A stretch of 6,405 nt of DNA, taken from the NCBI GenBank assembly GCA_964568525.1, contig CAZMPM010000038.1, positions 1 through 6,405 on the forward strand. The letters run 5' to 3'. The DNA is from CAYZPB01 sp964568525. GTDB lineage: Bacteria; Bacillota; Bacilli; Tepidibacillales; Tepidibacillaceae. The translations under genes were made by a program, and so were the position numbers. The notes beneath the pieces were generated by a model. It did not search any database, had not been told where the DNA came from, and saw only the letters and a list, made by a program, of their open reading frames with translations. The first letter of the stretch is position 1. Every line of letters starts with the position of its first letter. This document shows, in pieces, positions 1 to 6,065 of the stretch.

Positions 1-8
1 AAGAAGAT

Positions 9-51
9 GAATCCAGTTTTGTGAGCATAAGCTTGCAGAACTGGATTTTTT
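9..51 (+). terminator. Intrinsic terminator of an upstream gene
   Basis: Positions 9-26 pair with 31-48 around the four-base loop ATAA, giving a stem of up to 18 pairs that includes a few G-U wobbles. The core AATCCAGTT (10-18) pairs perfectly with AACTGGATT (39-47). A run of six T follows at 46-51, as expected for Rho-independent termination of + strand transcription. The opposite strand lacks a comparable T-run, so the element looks one-directional. It presumably ends a gene lying left of the window and separates it from the ctsR operon. Confidence 0.88.
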
Positions 52-76
52 GTTGCAGTTTAGATCTACAGCACTC

Positions 77-105
77 TTGAAAAAATTTACGGCTGATAGT
101 ATAAT
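77..105 (+). promoter_or_regulatory. Sigma-A-type promoter of the ctsR operon
   Basis: A -35 box TTGAAA (77-82) and a perfect -10 box TATAAT (100-105) are separated by 17 nt, the optimal spacing for vegetative sigma factor. The predicted transcription start is near position 112, giving a leader of about 40 nt before ctsR. The CtsR operator starts about 3 nt after this predicted start, so bound repressor would block initiation or promoter clearance. Confidence 0.88.
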
Positions 106-114
106 TGTTTTGAA

Positions 115-137
115 GGTCAAAGATAGTCAAGGTCAGA
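115..137 (+). promoter_or_regulatory. CtsR operator (tandem heptads plus extra half-site)
   Basis: The known CtsR box is a direct repeat of RGTCAAA heptads separated by three bases (NAN). Here GGTCAAA (115-121), spacer GAT and AGTCAAG (125-131) match at every position except the last base of the second heptad. A third related heptad, GGTCAGA (131-137), overlaps the end of the second. The site sits just downstream of the predicted start of transcription, which fits autoregulation of the class III heat-shock operon by the first gene product. Confidence 0.9.
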
Positions 138-152
138 GAGTGAGGTGTACGG

Positions 153-620
153 ATGAAGACAATATCAGATTTAATTGAAGAGTTTCTGAAGGGAATTATT
201 ACCGAGAGTCAAGACGGTATGGTCGAGATTCAGCGCAGCACTATTGCTGAGCGCTTTGATTGCGTACCATCGCAGATAAACTATGTTATTAGTACGCGTT
301 TTACGATTGATAATGGGTTTCTAATTGAAAGCAAACGCGGCGGTGGTGGCTATATTCGGATTCAGAAGTTGCTAGTCGACTCGCATGCTGATTTATATGA
401 GATACTATCTGAAATTATTGGCGATTCGACTTCGAATAATACTGCGCTACTGGTACTTGATCGTCTTATTTCGGAAAATCTAATTTCGACTCGGGAGTAC
501 ATGTTGATTCGTGCGCTTTTTGCCGGTGAGATTTTTGGTGCTGACACAAATGAGGCTGACAGAATAAGAGCAAATATAATGAAAATCTGTTTAGGGATTG
601 TTTTTTCGGAACCCAGGTAA
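153..620 (+). CDS. ctsR: Transcriptional repressor CtsR of class III stress genes
   Basis: CtsR is a dimeric winged-helix repressor of clp and mcs heat-shock genes. The 155-residue product has the usual family length. The N-terminal DNA-binding half runs to about residue 70 and includes the recognition region around SQINYVISTRF (40-50) and the wing KRGGGGYIRI (61-70). Arg62 and the following glycines match the wing that contacts DNA, senses heat and is the McsB target arginine in Bacillus-type CtsR. The C-terminal half (about 75-155) is the helical dimerisation and ClpC/McsB-interacting domain. The ATG has a GAGGTG ribosome site at 142-147 with 5-nt spacing. It is the first gene of the operon, and the operator in its own leader implies autorepression. 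Identity is certain from sequence and context. Confidence 0.97.
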   Translation: MKTISDLIEEFLKGIITESQDGMVEIQRSTIAERFDCVPSQINYVISTRFTIDNGFLIESKRGGGGYIRIQKLLVDSHADLYEILSEIIGDSTSNNTALLVLDRLISENLISTREYMLIRALFAGEIFGADTNEADRIRANIMKICLGIVFSEPR

Positions 621-632
621 TATTTAAATTAA

Positions 633-661
633 TTGGCAGGTAATATCAGATAACAAATAAT
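633..661 (+). promoter_or_regulatory. Possible weak internal promoter before mcsA
   Basis: In the 77-nt gap between ctsR and mcsA, TTGGCA (633-638, 5 of 6 consensus bases) lies 17 nt before AATAAT (656-661, 5 of 6, but lacking the important first T). In so AT-rich a stretch this may be chance. No CtsR box is visible beside it. If real, it would give a CtsR-independent supply of McsA, McsB and ClpC. Confidence 0.25.
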
Positions 662-697
662 TATTAAAATTTTTAAGTAATAAAATGGGGTGATTTT

Positions 698-1261
698 ATG
701 CTTTGTGATGTATGTAGTGAAAGAAGTGCTGTAATTCATATGGCGCGCATCATTTACGGACAAAAGAGTGAGGCGCATTTATGCGAATCTTGCGCCAGCC
801 AATATAATGATAAGCTAATCAGTAGTGTAAGCGAGTTTTCTTTCGACAATTTTTTGTTGGAAATGATTAATAGCAATCCATTCAGTGTTAGTCATGTGCA
901 AAATGCAACGGAATTGGAGCGCTGTCCAACTTGTGGTTTAACCTATGGAGAGTATCAGCAGAGCGGTAGACTCGGTTGTTGGAACTGTTATAAATATTTT
1001 GCTTCCAGACTTGACCCAATATTCAAAAGAATTCATGGCAGCACGCGACATCTGGGAAAACGCTTAGATGATACTGACAATACAGCAAAAGCTACTGGTA
1101 TCGAGCTTAAACTAAATGAATCTGTAGATCCGACTGCGCGAGAACTTGTACGTTTAAAGGCTGAGTTACAGGAGAAGGTTGCACTTGAGAAGTTCGAAGA
1201 CGCTGCTATACTGCGCGACCAAATAAAAGAATTAGAGTCACAGGTAACTGACAAGAATTAA
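698..1261 (+). CDS. mcsA: McsA, zinc-binding activator of the McsB arginine kinase
   Basis: McsA is the adaptor that activates McsB and helps it act on CtsR and ClpC. The 187-residue product has four CxxC pairs: C3/C6, C29/C32, C76/C79 and C94/C97. They form two zinc-finger-like modules joined by a linker containing the FSFDNFLLEM segment. A UVR motif occupies about residues 148-182, with the core EKFEDAAILRDQIKELE. The same kind of motif lies in the ClpC middle domain here and in UvrB/UvrC. The start is ATG with GGGGTGA at 687-693, 4 nt upstream. Length and motif order are typical. mcsB follows after only 4 nt, consistent with translational coupling and stoichiometric production of the two partners. 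Confidence 0.96.
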   Translation: MLCDVCSERSAVIHMARIIYGQKSEAHLCESCASQYNDKLISSVSEFSFDNFLLEMINSNPFSVSHVQNATELERCPTCGLTYGEYQQSGRLGCWNCYKYFASRLDPIFKRIHGSTRHLGKRLDDTDNTAKATGIELKLNESVDPTARELVRLKAELQEKVALEKFEDAAILRDQIKELESQVTDKN

Positions 1262-1265
1262 GTGA

Positions 1266-2342
1266 ATGGGAATGAGCAAAATGAAAGTTGATAAATATTT
1301 GAGAAATGCGTTAATTCAACCGTATGCGACTGTAGTACCTGAACAGGACATTGTTATTAGTAGTCGCATACGGCTTGCACGCAACTTGCGTGATTATCGT
1401 TTTCCAGCATATATGACAGCAAATGAGCGCGAGCAACTGATTGCAAAGCTGAAACAGGTAGTTGCGAATCTCGATATTGCAGGTATCGGCAAACTAGATT
1501 TTTTTCTACTCAGAGAGATTGACCAGCTCGAGCGGCAAGCACTTGTCGAGAAACACCTATTTAGTTTAAATATGGCTAACTCTGCAGAAGCGGGAGCTTT
1601 TGCGGTGAATGAGAGTGAAAGCCTAAGTCTATTAATCGCTGAGGAAGATCATTTACGGATTCAGGCGATTCTCCCAGGACTACAGTTAAAAACGGCAAGC
1701 ATTATGGCAGATTCAATAGATGATGCGATTGCGGCAGTGATTGTGTATGCTTTTGATGAGAATTATGGATACCTAACTTGTTGCCCAACCAATGTTGGAA
1801 CAGGGATTCGTGCTTCAGTTATGCTGCATTTGCCGGCATTGGTAATATCAAAGCAGATTAGGAAAGTAATTGAGGCGGCATCGCAGGTTGGTCTAGTCTT
1901 CAGAGGAATCTACGGTGAGGGTAGCGAGCCGCTTGGTAATCTATTTCAAATATCCAACCAGGTTACGCTTGGTATGAGTGAGCATGAAATAATTGAGAAT
2001 CTGCAGGGTGTTGTTGAACAGGTGATTGAGCTTGAACGAAGAGGACGACAACAGCTCATGGAGCAGAATCGAGAAAAATTCACAGACCAGATTGGCAGAA
2101 CTTATGGAATTTTAGCAAATGCGACAATTATGAGTTCGAAAGAAGCGACAGCGCGCTTGTCGGATTTGCGCTTTGGCGCCAGTCTTGAGCTGGTTGGGGC
2201 ACTATCGCCGCGCGACGTGGATGAACTTTTTGTGCAGATTCAGCCAGGGTTTCTGCAATATCAGGTTGGTAGAGCACTAAATGAACAAGAACGCGACATT
2301 GAAAGAGCAAATATTATTCGTGGAAGAATTAGAAATAGGTAA
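1266..2342 (+). CDS. mcsB: McsB, protein-arginine kinase
   Basis: McsB transfers phosphate from ATP to arginines of client proteins and of CtsR, marking them for ClpC-ClpP. The protein belongs to the phosphagen (guanido) kinase fold. It shows SSRIRLARN (about residues 32-40) in the nucleotide-binding region, NESES and EEDHLRIQ in the central domain, the cysteine motif CPTNVGTG with Cys at 173, and RGIYGEGSEP. RDIERA at 343-348 matches the RDxxRA phosphoarginine-binding allosteric motif. The length of 358 is typical. The start is uncertain: in-frame ATGs lie at 1266, 1272 and 1281, none with a strong ribosome site. The one at 1281 reproduces the N-terminal length of Bacillus McsB and would give 353 residues. 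Tight spacing to mcsA and clpC supports one transcript. Confidence 0.96.
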   Translation: MGMSKMKVDKYLRNALIQPYATVVPEQDIVISSRIRLARNLRDYRFPAYMTANEREQLIAKLKQVVANLDIAGIGKLDFFLLREIDQLERQALVEKHLFSLNMANSAEAGAFAVNESESLSLLIAEEDHLRIQAILPGLQLKTASIMADSIDDAIAAVIVYAFDENYGYLTCCPTNVGTGIRASVMLHLPALVISKQIRKVIEAASQVGLVFRGIYGEGSEPLGNLFQISNQVTLGMSEHEIIENLQGVVEQVIELERRGRQQLMEQNREKFTDQIGRTYGILANATIMSSKEATARLSDLRFGASLELVGALSPRDVDELFVQIQPGFLQYQVGRALNEQERDIERANIIRGRIRNR

Positions 2343-2350
2343 AGGAGTGA
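2341..2350 (+). promoter_or_regulatory. Strong ribosome binding site of clpC overlapping the mcsB stop
   Basis: AAAGGAGTGA is a near-ideal Shine-Dalgarno sequence 6 nt before the clpC ATG. Its first two bases are the end of the mcsB TAA codon. It is stronger than any site in front of mcsB, which would favour high ClpC synthesis relative to the kinase from the same message. Confidence 0.8.
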
Positions 2351-2356
2351 TGGAAT

Positions 2357-4768
2357 ATGTTTGATAAATTTACTGAGAGATCACAACGTGTGCTAGTATT
2401 GGCGCAGGAAGAGGCAATAAGACTAGGGCACAGTAGCATTGGAACAGAGCACATTTTGCTTGGCTTGGTTCTCGAAGGTGAGGGAATTGCGGCTAAGGCG
2501 CTTGAAATGATGGATATTGATCCAAACGTAGTTCGTCAAGAAGTTGAAAGAATGATTGGATCTACAAATGTAAAACCGGCCAAAATGTCGTATACTCCGC
2601 GTGCCAAACGCGTTATTGAGTTATCTTTTGATGAGGCGCGTCGTCTGGGACATTCCTATATCGGTACTGAGCATTTATTGCTTAGCTTAATTCGGGAAGG
2701 TGAAGGAGTCGCTGCACATGTATTAAATAATTTGGGAGTAAATCTTAATAATGCTAGGCAGCAAGTATTGGGATTGCTTGGTAGTGGTAATCCAAGTGAT
2801 GCGGGTGTTGCAAGTGTTCATCATAACACACCGTTGCTTGATGAAATGGGCCGCGACCTAACAAAAATCGCAAAAGAGGGCGGGCTTGACCCGGTAATTG
2901 GCCGCGATAAGGAGATTGAGCGTGTGATTCAAGTTTTGAGCCGCCGTACCAAAAACAATCCAGTTTTAATCGGCGAACCAGGAGTTGGTAAAACAGCGAT
3001 AGCTGAGGGACTTGCGCTTAGAATTGTTGAGAGCGAAATACCGGAAGAGTTGCGTGGAAAACGTGTGGTTTCACTTGATATCGCAACAGTTGTTGCTGGC
3101 ACAAAGTATCGTGGTGAATTCGAGGAAAGATTGAAAAAGGTAATGGATGAGGTTCGTGAAGACGGTAATGTAATTATTTTTATCGATGAGTTGCATACTT
3201 TGATTGGTGCAGGCGGTGCAGAAGGAGCAATCGACGCTTCTAATATTCTCAAACCAGCTTTAGCACGTGGTGAACTGCAAGCAATTGGTGCGACTACAAT
3301 TGATGAATATCGTAAATATATTGAGAAAGATGCAGCACTTGAGCGTCGTTTTCAACCGATTATGGTTAAGGAACCAACTGTTGAGGAGTCGATCCAGATT
3401 TTGCAAGGTCTGCGCGATCGTTATGAAGCGCATCATCGGGTGCTAATACCTGATGCAACAATTGAACAAGCTGTTAAATTGTCGGATCGTTTTATATCGG
3501 ATCGATTTTTGCCGGATAAGGCAATTGATGTTATGGACGAAGCAGCTTCAAAGGTTAGATTAAGCGCGTATAATACGCCGCCTAATCTTAAGGAGCTCGA
3601 GAAAAAACTTGAGGATATTAAAAAAGAGAAAGAGTCTGCTGTACAAAGCCAAGAATTCGAGAAGGCCGCTATTTTACGTGACGATGAACAAAAGCTTCGC
3701 GCGGAGCTAGATGAAACAATGGACCAATGGCGCAAGACACAAGGCAAGGCGGATACAGAAGTAACCGTTGAGGATGTAGCACAAGTTGTTTCTGACTGGA
3801 CTGGTGTGCCGGTAAAAAGTCTGACTGAGGAAGAAACTAACCGCTTAATTAGACTTGAGGAGGTTCTTCATCAACGTTTGATTGGTCAAGATGAAGCTGT
3901 AGAAGCAGTATCTCGGGCAATTAGGAGAACACGCGCAGGTCTAAAGGATCCGAAACGACCAATTGGGTCATTTGTATTCCTGGGTCCGACGGGCGTTGGT
4001 AAGACGGAGTTAGCGCGTGCTTTAGCAGAAGCGATGTTTGATGATGAGAATGCGATTATTCGGATTGATATGTCCGAGTATATGGAGAAACACTCAACCT
4101 CAAGGTTAGTAGGTGCGCCTCCGGGGTATGTTGGCTACGATGAGGGTGGCCAGCTTACAGAAAAAATTCGCCGCAAGCCATACTCAGTCGTGTTGCTGGA
4201 CGAGATCGAGAAGGCGCATCCTGAGGTGTTTAACATTCTTTTGCAAGTTCTAGAAGATGGGCGACTAACTGATGGTAAGGGTAGAACGGTTGATTTCCGT
4301 AACTCAATAATCATTATGACTTCTAACGTAGGAGCAGAGTTAATTAAATTGGATAAAACAATGGGATTCACAACAACGGTATCTGATAACGGCTATAAAG
4401 ACATGAAAGATAAGGTACTAGCTGAATTAAAGGAAACTTTTAGACCGGAGTTTCTAAACCGTGTTGACGAGATAATTGTCTTCCATTCGCTCAAAGAAGA
4501 TGAGCTTAAACAGATTCTTAATCTGATGCTTGCGGAATTACAGTTAAGGCTTAAAGATCGTAATATTGAGTTTGAATTAACTGACGAAGCGAAAACCTTT
4601 TTGTTAAAGGAAGGCTACGATGTCAATTACGGCGCCCGCCCTTTAAGAAGAATGGTGCAGAAGCATATAGAAGATGTTTTGTCTGAGGAACTTCTTAAAG
4701 AAACTATTAAGAGTGGTGAAAAAGTATTGCTAGACCTTGACGGTGATAAATTAGCAATAAAAAAATAG
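2357..4768 (+). CDS. clpC: ClpC, AAA+ unfoldase of the ClpCP protease
   Basis: ClpC is a hexameric ATP-driven unfoldase that feeds tagged proteins to ClpP. The 803-residue product is full length. The N-domain has two Clp repeats (about 3-68 and 78-143), each with GTEH; the glutamates at 31 and 105 correspond to the phosphoarginine-binding E32 and E106 of Bacillus ClpC. AAA module 1 has Walker A GEPGVGKT (206-213) and Walker B FIDE (275-278). A middle domain with a UVR motif (about 412-463, EFEKAAILRD) distinguishes ClpC from ClpA and is shorter than that of ClpB. AAA module 2 has GPTGVGKT (543-550) and LLDE (613-616), followed by the D2-small domain with GARPLRR. The ClpP-docking loop reads MGF (669-671), where Bacillus has VGF. 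Nothing is truncated. Confidence 0.98.
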   Translation: MFDKFTERSQRVLVLAQEEAIRLGHSSIGTEHILLGLVLEGEGIAAKALEMMDIDPNVVRQEVERMIGSTNVKPAKMSYTPRAKRVIELSFDEARRLGHSYIGTEHLLLSLIREGEGVAAHVLNNLGVNLNNARQQVLGLLGSGNPSDAGVASVHHNTPLLDEMGRDLTKIAKEGGLDPVIGRDKEIERVIQVLSRRTKNNPVLIGEPGVGKTAIAEGLALRIVESEIPEELRGKRVVSLDIATVVAGTKYRGEFEERLKKVMDEVREDGNVIIFIDELHTLIGAGGAEGAIDASNILKPALARGELQAIGATTIDEYRKYIEKDAALERRFQPIMVKEPTVEESIQILQGLRDRYEAHHRVLIPDATIEQAVKLSDRFISDRFLPDKAIDVMDEAASKVRLSAYNTPPNLKELEKKLEDIKKEKESAVQSQEFEKAAILRDDEQKLRAELDETMDQWRKTQGKADTEVTVEDVAQVVSDWTGVPVKSLTEEETNRLIRLEEVLHQRLIGQDEAVEAVSRAIRRTRAGLKDPKRPIGSFVFLGPTGVGKTELARALAEAMFDDENAIIRIDMSEYMEKHSTSRLVGAPPGYVGYDEGGQLTEKIRRKPYSVVLLDEIEKAHPEVFNILLQVLEDGRLTDGKGRTVDFRNSIIIMTSNVGAELIKLDKTMGFTTTVSDNGYKDMKDKVLAELKETFRPEFLNRVDEIIVFHSLKEDELKQILNLMLAELQLRLKDRNIEFELTDEAKTFLLKEGYDVNYGARPLRRMVQKHIEDVLSEELLKETIKSGEKVLLDLDGDKLAIKK

Positions 4769-4776
4769 CGTTAGTA

Positions 4777-4798
4777 CGATAAAAGTTTTGTCTTATCG
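4777..4798. repeat. Short inverted repeat after clpC
   Basis: CGATAA (4777-4782) and TTATCG (4793-4798) form a six-pair stem around a 10-nt loop, starting 8 nt after the clpC stop. No T-run follows, so it does not look like a Rho-independent terminator. The right half overlaps the -35 region of the candidate disA promoter. It could be a weak RNA structure, a small operator or chance. Confidence 0.35.
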
Positions 4799-4817
4799 CT
4801 TCAAAGTGTTGTATGAT
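4788..4817 (+). promoter_or_regulatory. Possible promoter for disA
   Basis: TTGTCT (4788-4793, 4 of 6 consensus) lies 18 nt before TATGAT (4812-4817, 5 of 6). The predicted start near 4824 would leave a leader of about 50 nt before disA. The 106-nt gap after clpC is much longer than the other gaps inside the operon core and shows no terminator. disA could therefore be transcribed both by read-through and from this site. No CtsR box is seen here. Confidence 0.4.
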
Positions 4818-4860
4818 TAAGATAGCGGTTTAATGTGAAATAAGCTGAACGGGACTGATA

Positions 4861-4868
4861 AAGGGGGA
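4861..4868 (+). promoter_or_regulatory. Ribosome binding site that sets the GTG start of disA
   Basis: The purine run AAGGGGGA ends 6 nt before the GTG at 4875. No in-frame ATG lies nearby, and the DisA family N-terminus begins close to this point, so the GTG is the best start. Confidence 0.65.
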
Positions 4869-4874
4869 CTAGTT

Positions 4875-5954
4875 GTGAGTAGAGAAATAGAAAGAGAAGA
4901 TTTCCTGCGAGACGTATTAAAGCTGGTCGCCCCCGGCAAGCCCTTCCGTGAAGGACTTGATAACATTCTGCGCGCTGAGACGGGCGCGTTAATTGTTGTT
5001 GGCTATGATGATGTAATTGCCAAGATAGCTGACGGGGGTTTTTCAATCGATAGCGAATTGAATCCCGCATACTTGTATGAGCTTGCTAAGATGGATGGCG
5101 CTATCATAGTCACTGCTGATTTGAAGCGGATTCTGTATGCAAACACGCATCTTGTTCCTGATAAGTCAGTTATTTCTGTTGAAACAGGAATACGCCACCG
5201 CATTGCTGAGCGTGTCGCTAAACAGACGGGGAACCTGGTAATTTCAATATCGGAACGTCGTGGCACGATTACGTTATACCAAGGTCTACATCGCTATGCT
5301 TTAAGTGATATTGGCGTTATTCTAACAAAAGCGAATCAAGCAATTCAGACTTTGGAGAAATATAAGGTTGTGCTAGATCAAAAACTAATCAACTTATCGG
5401 CGATGGAATTTGAAGAGTTGGTAACACTTGAAGATGTAACATCGATTATACACAAAATTGAAATGGTTAAGCGAATATACCGCGAGATCGAAACTTTTAC
5501 AACTGAACTAGGAATTGAAGGTCGACTTGTACAAATGCAAGCGAAAGAGCTTATTTCAAATGTGGAAACTGAATCGATGGGGCTTTATCGTGATTATATT
5601 AAGAAAGATACGCCTAAAGAGCTGAGTAAACTAATACAAGAACTTGATAAAACCAGCTATGATGATTTGCTTGATACAAGTAATGTTATTCGCTTATTAG
5701 GGTATTCTAGTAAAACTGAGCCTACTGATGAGTTTCTTACAACAAGAGGCTATCGAATATTGAATCGGATTCCGCGATTACCTTATGCAATTGTAGATAA
5801 TCTGGTTAAAAGATTTGGTAGTTTGCCTGAGGTTATGGTTGCAACAATTGATGAGCTTGATGAGGTTGACGGTATTGGTGAGGTTCGCGCAAAAACAATT
5901 AAAGAGAGTTTAAACCGCATCCAAGAGAATGTTTTTATTGGTCGAAATATATAA
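4875..5954 (+). CDS. disA: DisA, DNA-integrity scanning diadenylate cyclase
   Basis: DisA joins two ATP into the second messenger c-di-AMP and pauses at branched DNA, linking genome integrity to signalling. The 359-residue product has the normal length and three parts. The N-terminal DAC domain (about 10-145) has GALIVVG, the conserved DGG/F segment, DGA (74-76) and RHR (107-109). A helical linker spans about 150-285. A C-terminal helix-hairpin-helix DNA-binding domain has VDGIGEVRAKTI at about 331-342. The start is GTG with a good purine-rich ribosome site. The usual motif around RHR is GTRHRT, but here it reads GIRHRI: both flanking threonines are isoleucine, at 106 and 110, and the preceding loop also departs from the usual PDPSIP pattern. 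Fold and family are certain. Full cyclase activity is not assured. The common neighbour radA is absent. Confidence 0.95.
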   Translation: MSREIEREDFLRDVLKLVAPGKPFREGLDNILRAETGALIVVGYDDVIAKIADGGFSIDSELNPAYLYELAKMDGAIIVTADLKRILYANTHLVPDKSVISVETGIRHRIAERVAKQTGNLVISISERRGTITLYQGLHRYALSDIGVILTKANQAIQTLEKYKVVLDQKLINLSAMEFEELVTLEDVTSIIHKIEMVKRIYREIETFTTELGIEGRLVQMQAKELISNVETESMGLYRDYIKKDTPKELSKLIQELDKTSYDDLLDTSNVIRLLGYSSKTEPTDEFLTTRGYRILNRIPRLPYAIVDNLVKRFGSLPEVMVATIDELDEVDGIGEVRAKTIKESLNRIQENVFIGRNI

Positions 5955-5987
5955 AATAAGATGTACTAGCGGGAGTTGTAACAGGGC

Positions 5988-6002
5988 GTAAATGCAATTT
6001 AC
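5988..6002. repeat. Perfect short palindrome abutting the carD promoter
   Basis: GTAAAT (5988-5993) and ATTTAC (5997-6002) are exact inverted repeats around GCA and end one base before the -35 box. No T-run follows, so it is not a terminator for disA. It may be an operator half-site pair or an upstream element, or chance in AT-rich DNA. Confidence 0.35.
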
Positions 6003-6031
6003 TTGACATAATTAGGGAATTATGCTATAAT
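6003..6031 (+). promoter_or_regulatory. Full-consensus sigma-A promoter of the carD-like gene
   Basis: TTGACA (6003-6008), 17 nt, TATAAT (6026-6031) matches the consensus at all twelve positions. The extended -10 dinucleotide TG (6023-6024) sits correctly before the -10 box. The predicted start near 6038 gives a leader of about 28 nt. It is the strongest-looking promoter in the window and makes the downstream gene independent of the CtsR operon. Confidence 0.9.
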
Positions 6032-6065
6032 TATTTGATATTATTAAGAAAAGGGTGTGGAACAA

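Noticed and set aside
661..683. AT-only palindrome before mcsA
   Set aside because: TTATTA and TAATAA can pair, but the stem is weak and AT-only, and such structures are expected by chance in this composition. It lacks the GC stem of a terminator.
2929..3252. Long open frame on the minus strand inside clpC
   Set aside because: It lies wholly antisense to the well-conserved first AAA module, has a low-complexity Ser-rich translation and no family likeness, and is a shadow of clpC codon use.
3433..3747. Minus-strand open frame across the clpC middle domain
   Set aside because: The Ser/Phe-rich translation mirrors the Lys/Glu-rich coiled coil on the other strand. No ribosome site or recognisable domain is seen.
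4777..4798. Inverted repeat after clpC as a terminator
   Set aside because: The stem has only six pairs, a 10-nt loop and no T-run, so it does not meet the pattern of a Rho-independent terminator.
4801..5070. Minus-strand open frame across the clpC-disA gap
   Set aside because: Most of it is antisense to the DisA cyclase domain, the protein shows no recognisable family, and both flanking genes run the other way.
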